From contig NZ_BPQU01000012.1 in the NCBI RefSeq assembly GCF_022179445.1, forward strand, positions 1-64,000: a stretch of 64,000 nucleotides of DNA. Direction: 5' to 3'. This document shows positions 42,275 to 54,067 of the stretch, piece by piece. Under the pieces are notes generated by a model. That model ran no database searches and was not told where the DNA came from. It saw only the letters and a program-made list of their open reading frames with translations. Within the stretch, counting starts at the first letter, position 1. Each line of letters starts with the position of its first letter. The stretch comes from Methylobacterium mesophilicum (lineage in GTDB: Bacteria; Pseudomonadota; Alphaproteobacteria; Rhizobiales; Beijerinckiaceae). Position numbers and translations under genes: made by a program.

Positions 42275-43333
42275 TCACCGCTTCGCGATCGCGTCCGCGA
42301 AGGTCGTGATGCGGTTGCGGGCGTAGACCGGCAGGCCGGCGCTGATCGAGCTGCCCGTGTTGAAGCTCGAATTGCCCATCAGCACCTGGGCCGGCAGCAG
42401 GTTCTTGAGCACCGGCACCCGGGCATATTCGGCCTTGCGGTCGAGGACATCGGCCTTGATGGCCAGCGCCATGTATGTGGTCACCACCGTCTTGGTGGGA
42501 TCGTTCGGCAACGGCTGGAACACCGCCAGGAACTTGCCGAAGCGCAGGATCTGGTTGACCCAGAAGATCGTCTGCTCCAGCCCACCCGTCACCGGCGTGT
42601 CGATCCTGGTCAGCGCCTTCAGGGCCGCCCCCTGGTCGGCGCCGAGCACCCGCAGCTCGCTCTGGAACGAGACGTACTCGGCGATCTTCTTGGCCGAGCC
42701 CTCTTCGAGCTTGTTGGCGAGCTTCACGCCCAGCGGCAGCTTGCCTTCGAGGTCGTAGCGGGACTCGATGCAGGCGCCGGCACCCTCGCACCAGGGCCGG
42801 TCCGGGCGCTTGGCGAAGGCGGCGGCCGGGTCCTTGTTCGGCGCCACCTCGCCGGTGGTGATCGCCTTGTGCTTGATCGCCGGGTCCATCTTCTGGACGA
42901 AGCCGAGGTTGGCGAAGGCCTGGAGGTCGATCGCCTCGGGCGGCCGGGCGACCACGAATCGCCCTTCCGCCACGTAGACCTTCAGCGTCTCGTGCCGCGG
43001 CTTGGTCACGCCGTTCACCGTCACGGTGTAGTCCGGCTCCTTGTAGCCGGGGAAGGGCGCCAGCACCGCGGCCTCCGCCGGGCGGACCTTGAGCCAGTCC
43101 AGGTACGGGATCAGCCCGTTCTCGGGCGCCGTGGGGTTGTCGCGGTGATCCGTGAACAGAATCTGCCCCGGCTTGAGCGCGGCCGGATCGAGGGCGGTGA
43201 CCGAGGGCACCTCCTTGATCCGTTCCAGCCCCGGCACGGTGTTGGCCGCGGGAGTCTGCGCGCAGACCGGGGCAGCGGTCGTCAGGACGAGGGCGAGGGC
43301 GGCAGGAAACTGCGTTCGCAACGGGCGTCTCAT
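42275..43333 (-). CDS. exported hypothetical protein
   Basis: 352 aa. Signal peptide ends APVCAQ. The mature protein contains LKPGQILFTDHRDNPTAPENGLIPYLDWLKV, a Cys pair in RPWCEGAGACIESRYDLE, and a late segment TTYMALAIKADVLDRKAEY. No family recognised. It lies 17 nt downstream of the penicillin-binding-protein gene on the same strand and may be co-transcribed with it. Confidence 0.75.
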   Translation of the reverse strand: MRRPLRTQFPAALALVLTTAAPVCAQTPAANTVPGLERIKEVPSVTALDPAALKPGQILFTDHRDNPTAPENGLIPYLDWLKVRPAEAAVLAPFPGYKEPDYTVTVNGVTKPRHETLKVYVAEGRFVVARPPEAIDLQAFANLGFVQKMDPAIKHKAITTGEVAPNKDPAAAFAKRPDRPWCEGAGACIESRYDLEGKLPLGVKLANKLEEGSAKKIAEYVSFQSELRVLGADQGAALKALTRIDTPVTGGLEQTIFWVNQILRFGKFLAVFQPLPNDPTKTVVTTYMALAIKADVLDRKAEYARVPVLKNLLPAQVLMGNSSFNTGSSISAGLPVYARNRITTFADAIAKR

Positions 43334-43350
43334 CGGTCGGAGCGGGTGGG

Positions 43351-46300
43351 TCAGTAGCCCGGGTCTTCGCCGAACAGGTAGTCCGGGTCGCGGCGGCGCG
43401 GCCGGCGCACGCCTTCGTCTCCGAAAGGCGAGCGCGCCGTCTGGCCGGGCCAGGGCCTGTAGGCGTCCTGGCCGTAGGAATCCAGATCGCCCTGCGCACG
43501 GCGGCTGCGCGCAGCGGGGCGTTCGCCGAAGGGATCGAGGGGATCGGGGGCGGCGCGTTCGCCGGTCATGTTGCCGTAATAGTCGCCGGCCACGCTCGCG
43601 CCGTCCTCACTGCCGGAGAGGTCGCCGTCCTGCGCGTCCGGCCGCATGGCGTAGAGGGTCTCGCGCGGCACCAGGCGGAACTGGGTGTCGGCCATCTGGC
43701 CGTCGCCGCTGGTGCGGAAATGCTCGATGAAGCCGCCGCCCGCGACCCGCTGGCCGCTATGCGGGTCGATCGCCAGGTCGGCGATGAACGGCCGCGCCTC
43801 GGGGGAGGGGCCGCGCAGGGGCGTCTTCGGGATGCCGTTGGCCCAGGCCGCCTGCAGGATGGTGGAGGCGATCGGGACCGAGAGATGCCCGCCGGTCTGA
43901 CCGCGGCCGAGCGTCTTGCGGCTGCCGTCGGCGTTGTCGTAGCCGACCCAGACCACCACGGTGATCTCGTTGGTGAAGCCCGCGAACCAGGCGTCGTTCT
44001 CGTTCTCGGAGGTGCCGGTCTTGCCGGCGACGTAGGCCGACACCTTGGACAGGGCCGCCGCGGTGCCGTGCTGGGTGACGCCCTGCAGCATGGTCTTGAG
44101 CTGGTAGAACGCGATCCGGTCGGCCGAGCCGATCCGCGTGGGCTCGCGGGCGGCGTGGGTGTAGAGCGCCTTGCCGTCCCGCTCGACCGATTCGAGCGCG
44201 AACGGCGCCGGTCGGGCGCCCTCGTTGGCCACCGCCGCGTAGAACCCGGCAAGGTCGAGCATCCGGACCGGCTGGGCGCCGAGAACGAACGGATAGTAGG
44301 GCTCGCACTCGGCGTAGATCTGCGCCTCCAAGGCGATGTCGCAGACCCGCTTCAGGCTGGCCGGCGCCTTCGGGGCGATGCCCCCCTGCAATAGCCGGGC
44401 GGTGACGAGGTTCTTGGAGAATTCCAGGCCCCTGCGCAGGGTCGTGGGTCCGGAGCCGCCGCCCTCGTAGTTCTTCGGCGACCAGGAATCCCCGGATCCG
44501 CCGATCGGCGGCAGGGTCACGGCGGAATCCATCACCAGGGTGTTGGGCTGGAGCCCGGCATTCAGCGCGGCCAGGTAGGTCAGCGGCTTGAGGGTCGAGC
44601 CGGGCTGGCGCACCGCCTGGGTGACCCGGTTGAGCTGGCTCAGCGGATAGGAGAACCCACCCGCCATGGCCAGGATGCGGCCGGTCTGGTTCTCCATGAC
44701 CAGGGCGGCACCCTGCACGTTGGGCCGGACCCGAAGCTGGGCCCGGGGCGCGCCGCGCCCCTCCGTGAGCTTGACCCGGACCACGTCGTAGAGCTGCAGC
44801 TTGCCCCGGGCGACGCCCGGATCGAGGGTGGCGGTGCGGCCGTCGGCAAGGCCGACCTTCACGGGTCCGCGCCCGGGCTCGAGCACGACGGCGACGGGCC
44901 AGTGCACGTCGTACAGGGTCGGCCGCGCGCTCTCCAGGGCACGCAGCCAGACGGGCTTCACCTGCGGCGCCGCCGCGACCTTCGGCTTGGGCGCCTTGGC
45001 GCCCGGTTTCGCATCGGGCTTCACCGGATCCTTCGCGGCCTCGGCCCGGGCCCCCGTCACGCCGGGCGCGCTCTGTACCGATCCTTCCGGCGCGGGCGTC
45101 GCCGCCTGGATCCGGCGGATGCTGTCGGCGAGGTTGAGTTCGGGACCCGTGTAGGTCTGGCGTCCGGTCGCGCGCTCGTAGTTGGCGAGCCCGTCCTGCA
45201 GCGCCCCCTCGACGGCGCGCTGGAGCCCGGCATTGATCGTCGAGCGGACCGTGAACGAGCCGGCGGTCAGCGAATCCACCCCCGCGAAGGTGCGGGCCTC
45301 GCGGTTCAGGTAATCGACCACGTAGAAGCCCGAATCCCGCCGCGTCGCGTCCACCGGCTTCAGCCCGAGATCGGCGTTGACCGCGCCGGCCATCTCGGCA
45401 TCGGTGATCGTGCCTTCCTCCTTGAGGCGGGCGAGCACGTAGGCGCGCCGTTCGCGCGCCCGCTCCGGGTACTTGTCCGGACTGTAGAAGTTGGGTCCCT
45501 TCGGCATGCCGGCCAGCAGGGCGGCCTCCGGCAGGGTCAGCTGCCCGACCGACTTCCCGAAATAGCTCTGCGCCGCCATCTCGATGCCGTAGGCGCCGCG
45601 GCCGAGATAGATGCCGTTGAGGTAGAGCCCGAGGATCTGCGGCTTCGTGAGGATCCGCTCCAGGCGGGCCGCCACGATCATCTCGCGGATCTTGCGCTCG
45701 TAGGTGACGTCGTCGCCGACCGAGAGGTTCTTCACCACCTGCTGGGTGATGGTGGAGCCGCCGGCCGGCCGCCCGGGCGAGGCGAGGTTGCCGATGAAGG
45801 CGCGGATCACGCCGCGCTCGTCGATGCCGTGGTGGCTCTCGAAGCGCTTGTCTTCCGCCGCGATGAACGCCTTCTGCACGAGGTTCGGCACCGCGGTGAT
45901 CGGCACCACGAGCCGGCGGCCGTTCGCCTCGAAGGTCTCGGCGAAGGGCTTGCCCGACCCGTCGAGGATGCGGGTCATGCCGGGCAGGACCTTGTCCCGG
46001 AGCGCCTCGGCGGTGGGCAGGTCCTTGGTGGCGTTGTCGTAGAACTCGATGACCTCGCGGGCATTGAACGGCGAGATCGCCGGGTTCTCACCCTTGCAGA
46101 ACTGCTTGTAGCTGGTGTTCAGCTCGTCGAGGTTGAGCCCGTGCAGGATCTTCGGCGCCCCCGGCCCGGCGACGCTCGTCGGATCCTCCATGGCGGTGGT
46201 GATCAATTCATCGAGATTGATGTCCTCGATGTCGAACGCCTTGCGCATGTGGGCGCAGCCGTCGCGCAGCAGGCGCACGACCTCGGCCTGATCGGTGAAC

Positions 46301-46392
46301 GGATCGAACTGGGTCCGCACCGCGTCCGGCCGCGTCGTGACCTGGCTCAGCGTCAGGGCCGTCGCGAACAGCTTGATCAGGATGGCGTTCAT
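43351..46392 (-). CDS. class A penicillin-binding protein (PBP1A type)
   Basis: 1013 aa from the ATG at 46392. An N-terminal hydrophobic segment is followed by about 100 residues not typical of PBP1A (two Cys). Then the GT51 glycosyltransferase domain (AFIAAEDKRFESHHGID, GGSTITQQVVKN, RKIREMIVAARLE, LYLNGIYLGRGAYGIEMAAQ), a Lys/Pro/Ala-rich linker, and the transpeptidase domain with QPGSTLKP (SxxK), SKN at LEFSKNLVT, and KTGTSENENDAW (KTG). A C-terminal Arg/Pro/Asp-rich tail follows. Polymerises and crosslinks peptidoglycan at the inner membrane. Unusually long (typical PBP1A 700-850 aa). Confidence 0.92.
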   Translation of the reverse strand: MNAILIKLFATALTLSQVTTRPDAVRTQFDPFTDQAEVVRLLRDGCAHMRKAFDIEDINLDELITTAMEDPTSVAGPGAPKILHGLNLDELNTSYKQFCKGENPAISPFNAREVIEFYDNATKDLPTAEALRDKVLPGMTRILDGSGKPFAETFEANGRRLVVPITAVPNLVQKAFIAAEDKRFESHHGIDERGVIRAFIGNLASPGRPAGGSTITQQVVKNLSVGDDVTYERKIREMIVAARLERILTKPQILGLYLNGIYLGRGAYGIEMAAQSYFGKSVGQLTLPEAALLAGMPKGPNFYSPDKYPERARERRAYVLARLKEEGTITDAEMAGAVNADLGLKPVDATRRDSGFYVVDYLNREARTFAGVDSLTAGSFTVRSTINAGLQRAVEGALQDGLANYERATGRQTYTGPELNLADSIRRIQAATPAPEGSVQSAPGVTGARAEAAKDPVKPDAKPGAKAPKPKVAAAPQVKPVWLRALESARPTLYDVHWPVAVVLEPGRGPVKVGLADGRTATLDPGVARGKLQLYDVVRVKLTEGRGAPRAQLRVRPNVQGAALVMENQTGRILAMAGGFSYPLSQLNRVTQAVRQPGSTLKPLTYLAALNAGLQPNTLVMDSAVTLPPIGGSGDSWSPKNYEGGGSGPTTLRRGLEFSKNLVTARLLQGGIAPKAPASLKRVCDIALEAQIYAECEPYYPFVLGAQPVRMLDLAGFYAAVANEGARPAPFALESVERDGKALYTHAAREPTRIGSADRIAFYQLKTMLQGVTQHGTAAALSKVSAYVAGKTGTSENENDAWFAGFTNEITVVVWVGYDNADGSRKTLGRGQTGGHLSVPIASTILQAAWANGIPKTPLRGPSPEARPFIADLAIDPHSGQRVAGGGFIEHFRTSGDGQMADTQFRLVPRETLYAMRPDAQDGDLSGSEDGASVAGDYYGNMTGERAAPDPLDPFGERPAARSRRAQGDLDSYGQDAYRPWPGQTARSPFGDEGVRRPRRRDPDYLFGEDPGY

Positions 46393-46565
46393 GCGGTCCG
46401 GATTCGAGGGGGCGGCGGAGCGGGTGCGAACCTCCCGGGTGCGCCGCCGAACTGGGCGAGCACAACGCGGCTGTTTTAAGGAAAAGCCTGCCGGGGTGCC
46501 CCCACCCGCAAGCTTCGCCACAGCACGTATTGACAGAACGTATTGACATCAAGGGGCGGCCGGCC

Positions 46566-46853
46566 ATGTTCGAGTGGGACGAGGCGAAGCGCCGGGCGAA
46601 CCTCGCCAAGCACCGCCTCGATTTCCGGGACGCGGTCGCCCTGTTCGACGGACGCCCCCGGCTCGAAGGTCCGGCAGCCTTCCGGGACGAGGCGCGCCAC
46701 GTCACGGTCGGGGTCCTGGGTGAGGTGCACGTCACCCTTGTCTGGACCTGGCACCTGGATCGGCGGCGGTTGATCTCGTTCAGGAGGGCGCGGCGTGAAG
46801 AACGACAAGCATGCAGTCAGGCATTCGTCGGCGGACCTGACAGCGATGTTTGA
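46566..46853 (+). CDS. brnT: BrnT-type toxin
   Basis: 95 aa from the ATG at 46566 (a TTG at 46530 is in frame). BrnT family ribonuclease toxin: MFEWDEAKRRANLAKHRLDF is the standard opening, followed by DAVALFDG, R-x-VTVGVLGEVH and RRRLISFRRARREER near the end. Cleaves RNA when not bound by BrnA. Its 3' end overlaps brnA by about 59 nt. Confidence 0.88.
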   Translation: MFEWDEAKRRANLAKHRLDFRDAVALFDGRPRLEGPAAFRDEARHVTVGVLGEVHVTLVWTWHLDRRRLISFRRARREERQACSQAFVGGPDSDV

Positions 46854-47166
46854 GCACGGCGACAGCGAGAGCGACTGGGACGCCGTGAAGGCGCTGACCG
46901 ATGCCGACGTCGACGCGGCCGTCGCGACCGATCCCGACGAGGCCGATCTGGAGATCGACTGGAGCCAAGCGGTCATCCATCCGGAGTCCCGGAAGAAGAT
47001 CGTGACCATGCGGGTCGATGCCGATGTCCTGGCGTTCTTCAGGGAACAGGGGCGCGGCTACCAGACCAAGATCAACAGCGTGCTGCGCGCCTACATGGAT
47101 CATGCGCGCGAGGAGCCGGATCGACCCCTTCGATCAGGCGGAACCAATTCCCGCCGGTCGTCGTAG
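46795..47166 (+). CDS. brnA: BrnA-type antitoxin
   Basis: 123 aa from a GTG at 46795. The C-terminal ribbon-helix-helix-like segment (KKIVTMRVDADVLAFFREQG, then YQTKINSVLRAYMDHA) fits BrnA, which neutralises BrnT and represses the operon. An ATG at 46846 would reduce the overlap with brnT to 8 nt and shorten the N-terminus by 17 residues. The acidic middle (DADVDAAVATDPDEADLEID) is typical of these antitoxins. Confidence 0.85.
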   Translation: MKNDKHAVRHSSADLTAMFEHGDSESDWDAVKALTDADVDAAVATDPDEADLEIDWSQAVIHPESRKKIVTMRVDADVLAFFREQGRGYQTKINSVLRAYMDHAREEPDRPLRSGGTNSRRSS

Positions 47167-47231
47167 GGTCGCCGGCGCGGCCGGTCCTCATGGCCGAACG
47201 GCGCTTCTGAAGGCGCCTCGCGAGGACCGGC

Positions 47232-48899
47232 ATGATCAACGACCTCTGGTACAAGAACGCGGTCATCTACTGCCTGTCGGTCGGCACCTTCATGGACGCC
47301 AACGGCGACGGCATCGGAGACTTCGCCGGGCTCGAGCGGCGGCTGGACTACATCCAGGGCCTGGGCGCCACCGCGATCTGGCTGATGCCGTTCCAGCCCT
47401 CGCCCAAGCGCGACGGCGGCTACGACATCGCGGATTATTACGGGGTCGATCCCGATTACGGCTCGCTCGGCGATTTCGTCGCCTTCGCGCACGCGGCCAA
47501 GCAGCGGGGCCTGCGGGTGCTGATCGACCTCGTGGTCAACCACACCTCGGACAAGCACCGCTGGTTCCAGTCGGCCCGTTCCGACCCGAACTCGCCCTAC
47601 CGCGACTGGTACGTCTGGTCGAAGGAGCGCCCGGCCGGCACCGACGAGGGCATGGTCTTCCCCGGCGTCCAGGAGACCACCTGGACCTACGACGAGAAGG
47701 CCGGCGCCTGGTACTTCCACCGGTTCTTCGACTTCCAGCCCGATCTCAACACCGCCAACCCCGAGGTGCTGGCCGAGATCCTGAAGATCATGGGCTTCTG
47801 GATCGAACTCGGCGTGTCCGGCTTCCGGATGGACGCGGTGCCGTTCGTCATCGCCGAGAAGGGCGCCGACGTCGGCGGCAAGCCGCGCGAGCAGTTCGAC
47901 ATGCTGCGCGACTTCCGCGAGTTCCTGCAATGGCGCAAGGGCGACGCGATCATCCTGGCCGAGGCCAACATCCTGCCGAAGCAGGACCTCGACTATTTCG
48001 GCGACGACGCCGACCGCATGCACATGATGTTCAACTTCCAGGTCAACCAATCGACCTTCTACGCCCTGGCCGCGCACGATGCCCGCCCCCTGGTGAAGGC
48101 GATCGAGCGGACCAAGCCCCGCCCGCTCTCGTGCCAGTGGGGCATCTTCCTGCGCAACCACGACGAGCTGGACCTCGGCCGGCTCACCGAGACGCAGCGG
48201 CAGGCGGTGTTCGCCGAATTCGGCCCCGAGAAGGGGATGCAGCTCTACGACCGCGGCATCCGGCGCCGCTTTGCCCCCATGCTGGCGGGCGACCCCCGCC
48301 GGATCCGGCTGGCCTACTCGCTGATGTTCACCCTGCCGGGGACGCCGGTGATCCGCTACGGCGACGAGATCGGCATGGGCGACGACCTGGGCCTGAAGGA
48401 GCGGGACTGCGCCCGCACGCCGATGCAGTGGACCGCCGAGCACAAGGGCGGCTTCTCCCGGGCCGAGCGGACGGTGCTGCCGCCGATCGATCACGGCCCC
48501 TACGGCTTCGCGCACGTGAACGTCGCCGACCAGCGGCACGACCGGGGCTCGCTGCTCAACTGGATGCAGAGCATCATCCGCCACCGCAAGGAGGCGCCCG
48601 AGATCGGCTGGGGCGACGTGACGGCGGTGCCCACGGGTAAGGCCTCGGTCCTCGCCCTGCGCTACGAATGGCGCGGCAACGCCATCCTGTGCGTGCACAA
48701 CCTCGCGCCAGAGCCGATCGAGATCGCCCTCCGCTCCGGCGTGCCCGAGCCGGAGCCCGACATCCTGGTCGACGTGCTCACCGGCTCGCGCAGCGACGCC
48801 GGCCCCGAGGGCAGCCACTGCCTGTTCCTGGAGGGCTACGGCTACCACTGGTTCCGGGTCGGCGGCCTCGACGCATTGCTGAAGCGGACGCCGGGCTGA
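47232..48899 (+). CDS. GH13 alpha-amylase family protein, trehalose-synthase-like
   Basis: 555 aa GH13 enzyme. N-terminal WYKNAVIYCLSVGTFMDANGDGIGDF is the trehalose-synthase/maltosyl-type opening. Catalytic residues: nucleophile Asp in GFRMDAVPF, acid/base Glu in IILAEANIL, stabilising Asp in FLRNHDELDL. Conserved DLVVNHTSD and PGTPVIRYGDEIGMGD are also present. A short C-terminal beta domain ends near residue 540. Likely interconverts maltose and trehalose or transfers glucosyl units; substrate inferred from family. Cytosolic, no signal. It lies 65 nt after the BrnTA operon. Confidence 0.88.
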   Translation: MINDLWYKNAVIYCLSVGTFMDANGDGIGDFAGLERRLDYIQGLGATAIWLMPFQPSPKRDGGYDIADYYGVDPDYGSLGDFVAFAHAAKQRGLRVLIDLVVNHTSDKHRWFQSARSDPNSPYRDWYVWSKERPAGTDEGMVFPGVQETTWTYDEKAGAWYFHRFFDFQPDLNTANPEVLAEILKIMGFWIELGVSGFRMDAVPFVIAEKGADVGGKPREQFDMLRDFREFLQWRKGDAIILAEANILPKQDLDYFGDDADRMHMMFNFQVNQSTFYALAAHDARPLVKAIERTKPRPLSCQWGIFLRNHDELDLGRLTETQRQAVFAEFGPEKGMQLYDRGIRRRFAPMLAGDPRRIRLAYSLMFTLPGTPVIRYGDEIGMGDDLGLKERDCARTPMQWTAEHKGGFSRAERTVLPPIDHGPYGFAHVNVADQRHDRGSLLNWMQSIIRHRKEAPEIGWGDVTAVPTGKASVLALRYEWRGNAILCVHNLAPEPIEIALRSGVPEPEPDILVDVLTGSRSDAGPEGSHCLFLEGYGYHWFRVGGLDALLKRTPG

Positions 48900-48951
48900 G
48901 CGGCGCCTCGCCCCCGCCCGCCCGGCGCGCTAGGGATGTGCCGGAGCGAGG

Positions 48952-49347
48952 ATGCACATGGTTCGGACCAAACATTACCCCTCGGACGCGACGATCGCGG
49001 ACGTGCTGCCCGGCCTCGAGGATGCCGAGGGCTACCTGCGCCAGGTGCTGGTCACGATGCGGATGTGCCAGAAGCATTACGGCGACGCCTGGGTCCGGAT
49101 CGGGGTCACCGGCAAGGCGACGGCGCCGTCGTACCGGGTCGACCGGCCGGACGCGTCCTCCGCCCCGGCCGAAGCCGGAACCACGGAGCCGGGCACGGCG
49201 ATCTTCGGCGCCTACGGCGGCCGGTCCCACGACCGCTTCACGAAGGTCAACACCGCCGAGACCCGGTGGAGCAGCCGGTCGATGGGCATGGCCGAGATGC
49301 TCGCGCTCCACGACAGCCTGCGCCGGCCGAAGGACGGGTCGGCCTGA
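48952..49347 (+). CDS. hypothetical protein
   Basis: 131 aa (ATG at 48952 or 48958). Contains TIADVLPGLEDAEGYLRQVLVTM and a C-terminal SRSMGMAEMLALHDSLRR. Soluble, no recognised domain. It follows the GH13 gene by 52 nt. Confidence 0.6.
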   Translation: MHMVRTKHYPSDATIADVLPGLEDAEGYLRQVLVTMRMCQKHYGDAWVRIGVTGKATAPSYRVDRPDASSAPAEAGTTEPGTAIFGAYGGRSHDRFTKVNTAETRWSSRSMGMAEMLALHDSLRRPKDGSA

Positions 49348-49432
49348 CCGGCCGCGGGGTGCCGCACGGCCGGTTCTGCGCTAGAACCCGGTCCAGAGCG
49401 CCGACGGCGGCGCAGCCAACCCGCGGAACCCC

Positions 49433-50077
49433 ATGCCAGGAACGCCCCGCGCCGGGATCATCCCGGTCACGCCCTTCCAGCAGAACTGCACGCTGATCTG
49501 GGACGACGCCACCAAGGTCGGCGCCGTCGTCGATCCGGGCGGCGACCTCGACCGGATCGAGGCCGCCATCCGGGAGCAGGGCGTGCGGGTCGAAAAGATC
49601 CTGCTGACCCACGGCCATGTCGACCACGCCGCCGGCGCCGACGAGCTGCGCGAGCGCCTCGGCGTGCCGATCGAGGGCCCGCACCGCGCCGACAAGTTCC
49701 TGCTCGATTCCCTGCCTGAGACGGCGGCCAATTACGGGATCGGCGAGGGCAGGGCCGTGACCCCCGATCGCTGGCTCGACGACGGCGACGCCGTGACGGT
49801 CGGCGAGCTCGGCTTCGACATCCTCCACTGCCCGGGCCATTCGCCCGGCAGCGTCGTGTTCGTGAGCCGGGACGCGCGCTTCGCGCTGGTCGGCGACGTG
49901 GTGTTCAAGGGCTCGGTCGGCCGCACCGACCTGCCCGGCGGCAACCACGAGCAGCTGATCCGCGCGATCAAGGAGAAGGTTCTGCCGCTCGGCGACGACA
50001 TCTCCTTCATCCCCGGCCATGGCCCGACCGGCACGCTCGGCGAGGAGCGCGTCTCGAATCCGTTCCTGCAGGGCTGA
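49433..50077 (+). CDS. metallo-beta-lactamase-fold hydrolase, glyoxalase II-like
   Basis: 214 aa. Metal-binding motifs are complete: THGHVDHAAG (HxHxDH), CPGHSPG, GDVVFKGSVGRTD and PGHGPTG. Fits the small YcbL-type glyoxalase II/MBL hydrolase group that splits thioesters such as S-lactoylglutathione. Cytosolic. It ends 4 nt before the aldo/keto reductase start, so the two are co-transcribed, consistent with shared reactive-aldehyde metabolism. Confidence 0.88.
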   Translation: MPGTPRAGIIPVTPFQQNCTLIWDDATKVGAVVDPGGDLDRIEAAIREQGVRVEKILLTHGHVDHAAGADELRERLGVPIEGPHRADKFLLDSLPETAANYGIGEGRAVTPDRWLDDGDAVTVGELGFDILHCPGHSPGSVVFVSRDARFALVGDVVFKGSVGRTDLPGGNHEQLIRAIKEKVLPLGDDISFIPGHGPTGTLGEERVSNPFLQG

Positions 50078-50081
50078 CACC

Positions 50082-53667
<3,586 letters not shown>

Positions 53668-53696
53668 CCGGCTTCTTAGGGGACGACCCGAAGCGA

Positions 53697-53721
53697 CGGC
53701 GGCCACCCGCATGGGCCGCCG
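53697..53721 (+). terminator. hairpin downstream of gyrB
   Basis: 8-bp stem cggcggcc / ggccgccg with a 9-nt loop, 30 nt after the gyrB stop codon. No T-run. Probable gyrB terminator. Confidence 0.55.
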
Positions 53722-53914
53722 CCGCAGCGGTTTGATCGGCGGAAACGGCGACGCGAGACGCCTTTATCCAGCAACACGCCATATGACCCTGGTGCTCGAT
53801 CGCCAGTCGGCGCTGCTGTGATCGATGTGTCGTTCGCGTGACAAATTTTGATGTGTGTGCGTTCGAGACGCGCATAACGATGAGCACAACAACCCAATAG
53901 CGCTCAGTAAGACA

Positions 53915-54000
53915 TCAATCTATTTTCGCGCATCTATGATAAAATACAGTATTATAATTACAGATTACCATATAAATATAACTCTGATCAAACTTGCCAT
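53915..54000 (+). promoter_or_regulatory. AT-rich upstream region of the chemoreceptor gene
   Basis: About 80 nt with long A/T runs (for example gataaaatacagtattataa), in sharp contrast to the >65% GC around it. Consistent with a promoter and UP-element-like DNA or a binding site for an AT-preferring protein. Exact boxes not assigned. Confidence 0.4.
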
Positions 54001-54067
54001 CGCTTCGAGCATCGATTGATATCGTGCCGGCTTCGAAAATCGAATCGCCGTGGACCGGACGTCGTTG

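Larger units (their letters stand above)
53668..54067. other. intergenic region with a terminator hairpin and AT-rich stretch
   Basis: Between gyrB and the chemoreceptor gene. The gyrB-side hairpin is listed separately; positions 53915-54000 are strikingly AT-rich. No gene seen. Confidence 0.6.

Noticed and set aside
44902-46479. 525-codon frame opposite the penicillin-binding protein
   Set aside because: Shadow frame. The minus-strand gene has complete GT51 and transpeptidase motifs.
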